Shown here piece by piece: positions 1 to 6,151 of a stretch of 6,420 bases of DNA. Within the stretch, counting starts at the first letter, position 1. Every line of letters starts with the position of its first letter. The translations under genes were made by a program, and so were the position numbers. The stretch spans positions 1,759,181 to 1,765,600 of the forward strand of contig CP059256.1 of NCBI GenBank assembly GCA_013693755.1, read 5' to 3'. This stretch comes from Burkholderiaceae bacterium. Its GTDB lineage: Bacteria; Pseudomonadota; Gammaproteobacteria; Burkholderiales; Burkholderiaceae_C. Below the pieces are notes generated by a model. That model made no database searches. It was not told the DNA's origin and was given only the letters and a program-made list of their open reading frames with translations.

Positions 1-1695
1 GGGACCTACGCTGATTGGCTCCAGGCCGAGCTACGGCAACGCTTCGATTACGCGTGCGTCGATTCCATTCAGTCGTTCAGGAGTGCTGATCGCGCCATTA
101 CCCGTGAGGGTCAGGTCAAACACAGCAAAACTCGGCATGAGAAAGACGACCGCAGAGGTGTCGGCGACCGGCGAAACTGGGTACTCGGATTTGATAACCG
201 GGAGAAGCTCGGGCTCTTTCAAGCTCAGGCGCAGGAGCAGGCTGACGCGATTGCGCGCCTCGGCGGGGAGATCGACAAACTCTCCGACCAAGACAAAAAT
301 CGTGCGACCCGAGCGATGCAGTGCCAGACTCTGGTGAATCTCCAGTGGCAGGAAATAGATGTGCTCCCATTGTTGGATCGCATCTCCACCATAGAGCGGC
401 AGATCCACGAAGCGCGCGAGGGGAACACCACCCTTCAGCAAATCAGTGAGCAGATCGAGAAGCAAAAGAAACTCGTCGATGCCGCTGACAAGGATCTTCG
501 GCAGGCAACGCGTGCGCACGATTCGATCCTTGACCAGATCAAAACCAGCACCCAGAAACTGGAATCCCTCCTGCAGGACGCGTCTATCGTTCCATTGACG
601 CCCCATCAGGTTTCGGGTCTCGACGAGCGCTTCGCCAAGCAGTCAGATGCAGTCCGGCTCGACAACCTCGACAAGGTGACAACTTCTGTAGAACGCGCAC
701 TCAATGCGGAGATCGAAGAGGTCAACCGTGGGATTGGTGCCTGCGAGAAGGAAATAGAAGCACGCTTTGCTGATTTCAAACGGCAATGGCCGATGTACGC
801 GGGCGACATGGACACGAGTCTCGCCAGCGCGCCGGACTTCTTCGCCAAACTGGTTCGGCTGGAGACGGATGGTCTGCCCGCCTATGAGCAGCGATTCTTT
901 GAATTGCTGCAGAACCAAAGTCACCAGAATCTGGCGGCGCTTTCCACCTACCTGAACGATGCGCGTAAGGCGATCCTGGAACGGATGGATCTGGTCAACG
1001 ACAGCCTTGGTCAGGTGCCCTTCAACCAGAGCGCCAATCAACGCACCTATCTCCACATCGACGCCAGTGACCGGCAGCTTGTCGACGTCAAGGAATTCAA
1101 GCAGGAGATCCAGCAGGCACTGAGCCATGCATGGACGGAGGATCGCGAGTTTGCCGAGGCGCGGTTCCTGGCCTTGCGGCGACTTGTTGATCGACTTGCC
1201 AGTCAGGACCCCGAGCAGAAACGCTGGCGCGAAACTGTGCTCGACGTTCGACAGCACGTTGAGTTCATCGGGCGGGAGATCGATGAAAGCGGCGTCGAGG
1301 TCGAGATCTACCGCAGCGGAGCAGGCAAGTCCGGAGGCCAACGGCAGAAACTGGCCACTACGTGCTTGGCCGCAGCCCTGCGATATCAACTGGGCGGGAA
1401 CGACCACGGCGTGCCGATGTATGCGCCCGTCGTGCTGGATGAAGCCTTCGACAAGGCGGATAACGAGTTCACTGCTTTGGCGATGAACATCTTTACCAAT
1501 TTCGGATTCCAGATGGTGGTCGCTACGCCGCTGAAGTCCGTCATGACCCTCGAACCATTCATCGGTGGGGCTTGCTTCGTGGATATCAGCGATCGGCGCG
1601 TGTCAGGCGTCCTGCTGATCGAGTACGACGGTGATCGTCAGCGGTTGAAGCTGCCAGAGCACGCACGAGAGGAGGCTGGCGTTGAAGCTTCCTGA
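1..1695 (+). CDS. jetC: Wadjet SMC-like ATPase JetC, C-terminal part (5' end outside window)
   Basis: JetC is the SMC/MukB-like motor of the Wadjet defence complex (JetABC), which extrudes DNA loops, detects small circular plasmids and hands them to the nuclease JetD. The frame is open from base 1 with no start, so 564 residues of a protein of roughly 1,100 are present. Visible residues 45-52 (RHEKDDRR) and 63-70 (GFDNREKL) are family-typical stretches. Residues about 75-400 are rich in charged heptad-like sequence, as expected for the coiled-coil arm. The ABC signature SGGQ is at residues 444-447, and Walker B ends in D480-E481 (VVLDEAFDKAD), with the D-loop directly after it. The Walker A part must lie upstream of the window. 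The gene ends with TGA at 1693-1695, inside the start of jetD, so the two are translated from one operon. I see no frameshift or stop in the visible part, so it looks functional. The family call is firm; activity is inferred. Confidence 0.93.
   Translation, partial: GTYADWLQAELRQRFDYACVDSIQSFRSADRAITREGQVKHSKTRHEKDDRRGVGDRRNWVLGFDNREKLGLFQAQAQEQADAIARLGGEIDKLSDQDKNRATRAMQCQTLVNLQWQEIDVLPLLDRISTIERQIHEAREGNTTLQQISEQIEKQKKLVDAADKDLRQATRAHDSILDQIKTSTQKLESLLQDASIVPLTPHQVSGLDERFAKQSDAVRLDNLDKVTTSVERALNAEIEEVNRGIGACEKEIEARFADFKRQWPMYAGDMDTSLASAPDFFAKLVRLETDGLPAYEQRFFELLQNQSHQNLAALSTYLNDARKAILERMDLVNDSLGQVPFNQSANQRTYLHIDASDRQLVDVKEFKQEIQQALSHAWTEDREFAEARFLALRRLVDRLASQDPEQKRWRETVLDVRQHVEFIGREIDESGVEVEIYRSGAGKSGGQRQKLATTCLAAALRYQLGGNDHGVPMYAPVVLDEAFDKADNEFTALAMNIFTNFGFQMVVATPLKSVMTLEPFIGGACFVDISDRRVSGVLLIEYDGDRQRLKLPEHAREEAGVEAS
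1670..1675 (+). promoter_or_regulatory. Strong ribosome binding site that fixes the TTG start of jetD
   Basis: AGGAGG lies 6 bases before the TTG at 1682. No ATG or GTG close to the domain start has a comparable site. This supports TTG as the start and means jetD initiates inside the last codons of jetC. Confidence 0.8.
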
Positions 1696-2845
1696 AGATG
1701 TTCGGCAGTTTCTTGCCCGTCGCTTTCAAAGCAAGCACCGCGAGTGGTTGGTCGGTGATGCGGGCGAGGATCAGTGGCCGCTGGAAGTTCCGCTCGGCAT
1801 ACCGACGGAACAGGCTGCGCTGAGGCAGGTCGACGGCGTTCGTGCGTGGGTGAGCGCATGGCAAGGCTGGCAAGGAGTCGGCTCCTTGTCCTGGTGTGAG
1901 CGCCGGTGGAAAGCGCTTGGCGTTCAGCGACTACCGGATAAGCTAGCGTTGGGTGGCCCAGAGGATGTGGCCATGTGGATTGGTGAGTCCGCACGATGGG
2001 AGCGTGCTCAATCTCGCTACCGAACGCTCACCGCTCGCTGGCCGGTACTGGCGCAGCCGTTGCCAAGGTACTTTGATGTCCTGGCGGACTACGGCGATGC
2101 CGATTTTCGTCGGCTTGCAGAGATGCTGGACTGGATAGCGAACCATCCACAATCCGACCTCTACCCCCGCCAGCTGCCGGTGTCCGGGCTGGATAGCAAA
2201 TGGCTCGATGGGCGCAAAGGACTGCTGACGGATCTGGTGGCCGCAATACAAGAGGATTCATCCAGCGACCTGGATTTCCACCAGCGCTGCGGACTGAAAG
2301 CACCTCCAATCCTTGTCCGAATGCGGGTGCTGGATCAGGCGTTGCGAGCCGGGGTCGGTGGCATTGGTGACATCACTGCACCAGTGGAAGACCTGGCGGG
2401 TCTCAATTTGCCGGTCTCACATGTGTTTATTGTCGAGAACCTTCAAACGGGACTGGCAATGTCCGACATGCCGGGCGCTGTCGTGTTCATGCGTCTTGGC
2501 TATAACGTCGACGTGTTGGCCCGTTTCCCTTGGCTTGCCTGCGCAAAGTGCATCTATTGGGGTGATTTGGACACACATGGATTTGCCATCCTGCATCGTG
2601 CCCGTTCATACATTCCAGCGTTGCAATCCGTGCTCATGGACGAAGACACCTTGCTGCAACACAAGGCGCTGTGGGTGGATGAATCGGCGCAGCATCCTGC
2701 AACGGAACTGACGCTTCTGACGGAGCCAGAGCAGCAACTCTATCGGGATCTCAAGCAGCAGCGCTGGGGACAAAACGTTCGCTTGGAGCAGGAGCGGATC
2801 GACTGGGTCGCCGCGTGGGGCGCTTTGCAGCGGACATTGGCCTAA
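1682..2845 (+). CDS. jetD: Wadjet nuclease subunit JetD (DUF3322 / DUF2220, Toprim)
   Basis: JetD is the Toprim endonuclease of Wadjet. It resembles the topoisomerase VI A subunit and cleaves plasmid DNA after the JetABC motor has stalled on a small circle. The protein is 387 residues, the usual size. The N-terminal half (about 10-190) matches the DUF3322 arm region, with the family-like stretch LPVSGLDSKWLDGRKGLL at 165-182. The C-terminal half is the DUF2220/Toprim domain: the catalytic glutamate is E252 (FIVEN), and the metal-binding DxD is D295/D297 in YWGDLDTHGF. All expected acidic residues are present, so the nuclease looks intact. It starts at TTG 1682 behind AGGAGG and overlaps jetC by 14 bases, which suggests translational coupling and fixed stoichiometry. 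It ends 42 bases before the stop of the converging PIN gene; I see no good terminator in that gap, so read-through antisense transcription is possible. Confidence 0.93.
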   Translation: MKLPEDVRQFLARRFQSKHREWLVGDAGEDQWPLEVPLGIPTEQAALRQVDGVRAWVSAWQGWQGVGSLSWCERRWKALGVQRLPDKLALGGPEDVAMWIGESARWERAQSRYRTLTARWPVLAQPLPRYFDVLADYGDADFRRLAEMLDWIANHPQSDLYPRQLPVSGLDSKWLDGRKGLLTDLVAAIQEDSSSDLDFHQRCGLKAPPILVRMRVLDQALRAGVGGIGDITAPVEDLAGLNLPVSHVFIVENLQTGLAMSDMPGAVVFMRLGYNVDVLARFPWLACAKCIYWGDLDTHGFAILHRARSYIPALQSVLMDEDTLLQHKALWVDESAQHPATELTLLTEPEQQLYRDLKQQRWGQNVRLEQERIDWVAAWGALQRTLA

Positions 2846-2887
2846 AGCCACTGGCCCGCAATGGTTGCCTGCCGATGGTAAGCCTGA

Positions 2888-3397
2888 TCAACGCAGCGCG
2901 TTCAGCACTTTTTCGGCTTCCGGCCAGGGCAGCCGTCGCTTGCCAGACTTCATTCGGTCAAGTGCCTTGAAGGCGTCGTCGACTGACAGCAGCTGGTTCT
3001 CGATCATGGCGCACAGCAGCCCGATGGTGCCCATGACGTTGACCTGCTCCTTGTTGGCAACAATCCGCAAATTGGCGTCGCCGGTCAGCAAAGTGCAAGT
3101 CTCTTGCTTCGCAAGCGCCAGTGCCAAGTAGTCGTTGTGACTGGGCTTGGGACCGTTTTTAGCGGGAAGCAGATGGTTGTGCTGGCCTGGCAACTGCTCG
3201 GCATACGCCACGAAGTCGCCGCTGACCTCCATGACCTGCAAGCCCAGGTCTTCAAGGCCAGGGCTGCCCGGTTCAATTTCTTCGTAGTACAGCAGATCAG
3301 GGATGCCGAACTGCATCGGAAGCTGGAAGAGCGTCTCCATCAACGCTCCCGCTTCCATATCGATCAAGATGTTCGCATCACTGATGAGCAACCGCAT
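2888..3397 (-). CDS. PIN-domain ribonuclease, probable toxin partner of the XRE-ImmA protein
   Basis: A 169-residue protein with the layout of a PIN (VapC-like, DUF3368-like) metal-dependent RNase. The first acidic residue is D7 in LLISDANILID. E39/E40 follow the helix with IPDLLYYEE, then D89 in SHNDYLALALA and D107 in LLTGDANL. This is the classic order of the four-acid active site, so it should be catalytically competent. The C-terminal part (GTIGLL, then helices 125-165) also resembles DUF3368 proteins. The target RNA cannot be read from the sequence. Start ATG 3397 has GGAG (3405-3408 on the + strand as ctcc) 7 bases before it, and lies inside the last codons of the upstream XRE-ImmA gene (20-base overlap), so translation is probably coupled. 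The neighbour would be its antitoxin or control protein. An alternative is a housekeeping-type PIN protein carried by the island, but the overlap argues for a paired system. Confidence 0.8.
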   Translation of the reverse strand: MRLLISDANILIDMEAGALMETLFQLPMQFGIPDLLYYEEIEPGSPGLEDLGLQVMEVSGDFVAYAEQLPGQHNHLLPAKNGPKPSHNDYLALALAKQETCTLLTGDANLRIVANKEQVNVMGTIGLLCAMIENQLLSVDDAFKALDRMKSGKRRLPWPEAEKVLNALR

Positions 3398-4457
3398 CCG
3401 ATGACTCCAGCTGGCGTTCTTTGTGGAAGCGCATCATCGGGATGCCCAGCAGTTCCGCCGCCTTGCCTTCGGAAATGTATTGCTCGGCCAAGGCGCGGTA
3501 CACCAACTGATCAAACAGTCGGGGATGCTCTTGCGGCAGTGGCTGGCCAGGCTCGGTCTTGCGCCAGCCCTTGGCCGAAAACCGCTTGAACATGGAGAGA
3601 TGAGCCGCCTCGGTGATCACGCCACACTGTTTGGCGCGCTGCAGCCATCCGGTCATCGACAGACCGAACTCGTGCTTGAGCACGTACAGCTCTTGCCATT
3701 CCAGCGCATGGCGTTGTGCCCCAAGCAACTGCAACACCGCGACACGCGGCGCCAGGAATGCACCGGCGAACCGGTCGCAGGCTTTCTCCTCGTTGATGCC
3801 GTCAGCCAGTCGCCCTTCGAGCAGCAGGTGCCCCAGCTCATGCGCCAGGGTGAACCGTTGCCGATCACCGGGCCAGCGTTTGGAAACAGCCACGACCGGG
3901 TACTCCCGGCCATCTTCGGTCTGTGCCTTGGCCGTCAAGCCAGAGAAGCCCGGGTTCTCTTCGTCGACCACGATGACCAGCAAGCCAAGGCCTTCGAGGG
4001 TGTCGGTGAGGTCGGCAATCGGATTCAGCCCCAACTGCCAAGCGTTGCGGACCGAATCCGAGAACGCATCGATCTCATCCAGCGAGGTGATGTGCTCGGG
4101 CAGATTCGCGGGCGGCGCAAACGCCGGGAACGGTAGTTCGGGAAATGCGCCGAGCAACTCCACGCGCTTCTCCACCAACTCGACGACCTTGATCTTCAGC
4201 GCATCCTGCGCCGTCTTGCCAAAGGTCGAGAGCTTGCGGAACTCGGGCTGCAGCAGTTCAACCGTATGCGTGCGAAAGAAGTATTCGGTCCGGATGCCGC
4301 AGGCGCGGGCCAGCTTGAGTAGCTGAGTCGACGATGGCGTCAGCAGACCCTTCTCGTACTTCTGGATGGCGGTGTGAGAAACACCCACCTGTTCGCCCAA
4401 CGCACCCAGGGTCAGACCTGCCGCCAATCGTGCTTGACGAATGCGATCTGCAATCAT
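3378..4457 (-). CDS. XRE-family HTH regulator fused to ImmA/IrrE zinc metallopeptidase
   Basis: Predicted 359-residue cytoplasmic protein. Residues about 3-57 form an XRE/Cro HTH (TLGALGEQVGVSHTAIQKYE holds the turn and recognition helix). The central domain is an ImmA/IrrE-type metallopeptidase with HELGH at 206-210 (zinc ligands H206 and H210, catalytic E207) and a probable third ligand E224 in EKACDRFAGAFLAP. Residues about 311-348 are a small helical tail with HTH-like appearance (AAELLGIPMMRFHKE). ImmA and IrrE proteases cleave repressors to switch on genes; a fusion of both functions suggests a repressor that can inactivate itself or a partner in response to a signal. I chose ATG 4457 over ATG 4493 because GAGGAGG lies just before 4457, while the earlier ATG has no such site and falls inside the operator region. 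It overlaps the PIN gene downstream by 20 bases, so the two are probably one operon. Substrate and signal are unknown. Confidence 0.87.
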   Translation of the reverse strand: MIADRIRQARLAAGLTLGALGEQVGVSHTAIQKYEKGLLTPSSTQLLKLARACGIRTEYFFRTHTVELLQPEFRKLSTFGKTAQDALKIKVVELVEKRVELLGAFPELPFPAFAPPANLPEHITSLDEIDAFSDSVRNAWQLGLNPIADLTDTLEGLGLLVIVVDEENPGFSGLTAKAQTEDGREYPVVAVSKRWPGDRQRFTLAHELGHLLLEGRLADGINEEKACDRFAGAFLAPRVAVLQLLGAQRHALEWQELYVLKHEFGLSMTGWLQRAKQCGVITEAAHLSMFKRFSAKGWRKTEPGQPLPQEHPRLFDQLVYRALAEQYISEGKAAELLGIPMMRFHKERQLESSDAVAHQ

Positions 4458-4461
4458 GACG

Positions 4462-4468
4462 CCTCCTC
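4462..4468 (-). promoter_or_regulatory. Ribosome binding site that decides the XRE-ImmA start
   Basis: On the minus strand GAGGAGG ends 4 bases before ATG 4457. It makes the upstream in-frame ATG at 4493 (12 codons earlier) unlikely as the real start. Confidence 0.75.
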
Positions 4469-4474
4469 GGGTTG

Positions 4475-4512
4475 GGTTTAAAATAACCGTCATCCTACCA
4501 AATTTTTAAACC
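4475..4512 (-). promoter_or_regulatory. Inverted repeat, likely operator/promoter of the XRE-ImmA/PIN operon
   Basis: GGTTTAAAA at 4475-4483 and TTTTAAACC at 4504-4512 form a perfect 9+9 inverted repeat with a 20-base spacer, centred about 36 bases before ATG 4457. It is AT-rich in an otherwise GC-rich window. Read on the minus strand, a TAGGAT that could act as a -10 box lies between the arms, so a protein bound to the repeat would cover the promoter. The encoded XRE-HTH protein is the obvious binder (negative autoregulation). The -35 box is not clear. The repeat is seen directly; its role is inferred. Confidence 0.65.
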
Positions 4513-4546
4513 AAAGAGAAGCCCGCCCGTCTCGGCGGCCGTGGCG

Positions 4547-5158
4547 TCAGTTGTGGGCAACTGCTTCCATGTAGGGGCGCATCACGGCGGCGACGCGGCA
4601 ATCCTGAGCGTAGCGCCACAGATCATCTGCAGACGCCTTGCGCGTCCTCCATGCGTCTTTCAAGGCCTCCAGCGCCACATCCAGACCGATCTTGTTGCGA
4701 TGTTTGAAGCAATCGACCACGGTCTTGGCCGGGCTGTAGATCCGCACCTTCACCCCGTTGCATAAGTGTTCTTCGACGCCTGCCAGATGAGCGCTACCGG
4801 CCATCTGAACCATCCGGATCGGCGGATAGTCGATCCGGGGTGAGTGGCTGCCGCGTGGCATGGCGATCCATATTTGACGCGGTAGTTGGGTGGTCAGCCC
4901 GTGAAACTGGAGTGCGGTGAGCAGGCAGAACACGGCTTGTGGCACCCTGGTGGCGACAAGGGCAAGGCTCTCAAATTCCGTCAACTGTGCGCCTGGCAGA
5001 CGGTAAAGACCACGCCCGACCCGTTCCAACTGACCTGCGGCCGTCATGCGCGTCAGGATGACCCGGGGCGTGCCGATGGCGTCCAAATCGCTGGCACGCA
5101 GCAGTCCTCTCTGGCTGGCCAGATCAAGGATGCGCTGGGTATGGGTTTCTGAGAGCAT
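4547..5158 (-). CDS. AbiEi-family antitoxin / transcriptional repressor without adjacent AbiEii
   Basis: A 203-residue protein of the type IV toxin-antitoxin AbiEi family. Residues about 5-54 are the N-terminal winged helix (GLLRASDLDAIGTPRVIL, then LERVGRGLYRLP), and the rest is the antitoxin domain, with the typical stretch VRIYSPAKTVVDCFKHR at 138-154. In canonical AbiE systems the AbiEi protein represses the operon by binding inverted repeats and neutralises the nucleotidyltransferase AbiEii, encoded directly downstream. Here there is no AbiEii: 89 bases after the stop the XRE-ImmA gene begins with its own operator. The gene may therefore be a solo regulator, a remnant that lost its toxin, or an antitoxin re-paired with another neighbour. 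Start ATG 5158 has only a weak upstream ribosome site (GGAA, part of the inverted repeat arm), so repressor binding could also block ribosome entry. The family assignment is good; the role here is open. Confidence 0.85.
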   Translation of the reverse strand: MLSETHTQRILDLASQRGLLRASDLDAIGTPRVILTRMTAAGQLERVGRGLYRLPGAQLTEFESLALVATRVPQAVFCLLTALQFHGLTTQLPRQIWIAMPRGSHSPRIDYPPIRMVQMAGSAHLAGVEEHLCNGVKVRIYSPAKTVVDCFKHRNKIGLDVALEALKDAWRTRKASADDLWRYAQDCRVAAVMRPYMEAVAHN

Positions 5159-5167
5159 GCTGGAGTA

Positions 5168-5215
5168 TGTTCCGTTTGTTCGTTCAATGCTGGTATTTAA
5201 CGATCAAACGGAACA
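5168..5215 (-). promoter_or_regulatory. Long inverted repeat before the AbiEi gene, likely operator
   Basis: TGTTCCGTTTGTTCGTT (5168-5184) and AACGATCAAACGGAACA (5199-5215) are inverted copies matching at 16 of 17 positions, with the outer 11 perfect, separated by 14 bases. The repeat begins 9 bases before ATG 5158 and fills the 90-base gap after the HTH gene. AbiEi proteins are known to bind paired inverted repeats in their own promoters, so this is the expected autoregulatory site. A TAAATA lies in the spacer on the minus strand, but I cannot assign a convincing -35 box. There is no T-run, so it does not look like a terminator. Confidence 0.72.
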
Positions 5216-5248
5216 AGATGATCGGCTGCGCTGGGGCGGACGCTACGG

Positions 5249-5722
5249 TCAGGCGGGCAGAGATGCCAAGGCGTGCAGCAACGATCTGCTCTGGCTTGAA
5301 GGATCGGCCTTGACATCAATGCCCTGGTCTTGGGCATCCTGGACCCAGCGTTTGGCCCAGGCCATGACCTCGTCGCGGTCGAATCGGATGAGCTTCTGGA
5401 CCCGACGATGCGGGATGCCCAATGCCTCTCGCATCTGCTTTTGCGTAAAGAGGTACAAGGGGAGTCCGGTCACATGCGAAATTTCGCGCGGGTCCATCAA
5501 CGTAGAGCCGCTCGGAAGAACGACGTCGGATGCTCGCTCCCAAGTTGATGCTCGGAGGGCTTTGGATTCAAAGTCGAAGACTTCATCGATGGGATACACG
5601 ACGCGCTTGGACATTTTCATGAATCGAGGCCCACGTCCCTCGCTACGCCAGCGTTGAAGGGTCTTGGGACTGATGTTCCAGCGCGTGGCCAGCTCGTTTT
5701 CGTTCATCATCATCTTCTGCAT
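5249..5722 (-). CDS. Small DNA-binding protein with two HTH-like domains (excisionase/AlpA-like)
   Basis: A 157-residue protein. Residues about 8-50 look like an excisionase/MerR-type winged HTH (ENELATRWNISPKTLQRWRS, then RGPRFMKMSKRVVYPIDEV, where the wing and final helix are expected). Residues about 77-125 repeat that logic in an AlpA-like way (MREALGIPHRRVQKLIRF followed by DRDEVMAWAKR). The C-terminal 30 residues are polar and probably flexible. Such proteins are small DNA-binding factors common in mobile islands, acting as excision directionality factors or regulators; no integrase is visible here, so the role cannot be settled. I chose ATG 5722 because GGAG (ctcc at 5729-5732 on the + strand) lies 6 bases before it; the longer frame from 5755 adds 11 residues with no better site. 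It lies 90 bases upstream of the AbiEi gene in the same direction, and read-through into that gene is possible. Confidence 0.75.
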   Translation of the reverse strand: MQKMMMNENELATRWNISPKTLQRWRSEGRGPRFMKMSKRVVYPIDEVFDFESKALRASTWERASDVVLPSGSTLMDPREISHVTGLPLYLFTQKQMREALGIPHRRVQKLIRFDRDEVMAWAKRWVQDAQDQGIDVKADPSSQSRSLLHALASLPA

Positions 5723-5929
5723 GGTTGACTCCGTCTGTGGTTGAAGGCAACGCATTCAGGCGTAGATCCGGCCCGAAGCCAAGTCATTCGCGGAGTTGCG
5801 ATGAGGCTCGTCGCCTGACCGGGAAATCAGCGTGCATCAGCGGTCCATACCAATGTCCCTGCTCAGCACGACGATACGGACTTCTATGGGGACGTTTCGG
5901 CTTCGTTGAAGATAAGCGGTTCAAGGTTC

Positions 5930-5938
5930 TGCTATACT
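5930..5938 (+). promoter_or_regulatory. Extended -10 promoter-like element
   Basis: TGCTATACT is a good extended -10 box (TG-N-TATACT, one mismatch to TATAAT). No good -35 lies at 16-18 bases; TTGAAG at 5906-5911 is too far (21 bases), but extended -10 sites can work without one. Transcription would start around 5945-5948, just before the terminator at 5954. Confidence 0.45.
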
Positions 5939-5953
5939 CCACCACCAATACCT

Positions 5954-5984
5954 AACGCCCAACCCTCATCGGTTGGGCGTTTTC
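5954..5984 (+). terminator. Intrinsic terminator, + strand
   Basis: AACGCCCAACC (5954-5964), loop CTCATC, GGTTGGGCGTT (5971-5981): an 11-bp perfect stem, whose last two pairs use part of the T-run, followed by TTTTCATTT. There is no T-run on the minus strand side, so it acts on + strand transcription. No gene ends just before it on that strand, so it probably ends a very short RNA or attenuates a leader. Confidence 0.78.
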
Positions 5985-6025
5985 ATTTGCGGGTTCCGCG
6001 ACACCATGCGGGGTTTGGCGGCGTT

Positions 6026-6069
6026 CCGCGTGTGCCACGCGGTAGTGGCAGGGTGGCCGGAAGTCGCCC
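6026..6069 (+). ncRNA. Cluster of hairpins, two mutually exclusive; candidate structured RNA
   Basis: CCGCGTG (6026-6032) pairs with CACGCGG (6036-6042), a perfect 7-bp stem with a 3-base loop. TGCCAC (6033-6038) pairs with GTGGCA (6045-6050), a perfect 6-bp stem. The two share 6033-6042 and cannot form together. A third stem, GGGTG/CGCCC (6051-6055 with 6065-6069, one G-U pair), follows directly, then a pyrimidine-rich tract at 6077-6100. Competing hairpins are typical of RNA switches and attenuators. The strand is assumed from the + strand promoter and terminator upstream; no known RNA family is recognised. Confidence 0.35.
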
Positions 6070-6151
6070 GGTTCGACTCTCTTTCGCCCTCTTTTCTCTC
6101 GAAATCCGCGCCAACTTCTTTGCGGAAGCGCACGCAAATGGCCTTGTGGCC

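Noticed and set aside
643..1407. 254-codon open frame on the minus strand
   Set aside because: It lies antisense within jetC, which has clear family motifs; long antisense frames are normal in GC-rich genes.
2846..2887. Possible bidirectional terminator between jetD and the PIN gene
   Set aside because: Only 4-5 bp stems can be drawn and there is no T-run on either strand.
3423..4326. Two 237-codon frames on the plus strand
   Set aside because: They are antisense to the XRE-ImmA gene, whose HTH and HELGH motifs fix the coding strand.
4458..4493. Longer N-terminus of the XRE-ImmA protein from ATG 4493
   Set aside because: There is no ribosome site, it overlaps the operator, and the HTH begins properly at ATG 4457 behind GAGGAGG.
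5756..5818. 7-base inverted repeat TCAGGCG/CGCCTGA
   Set aside because: The spacer of 49 bases is long and arms this short are expected by chance.
5921..5950. CTCCACCACCA resembling the 3' end of a tRNA or tmRNA, i.e. a possible attachment site
   Set aside because: No T arm or acceptor stem precedes it, and no second copy is visible in the window.
6046..6110. tRNA-like T-loop sequence GGTTCGACTC
   Set aside because: The flanking bases do not pair as a T stem and no acceptor, D or anticodon arm can be drawn around it.
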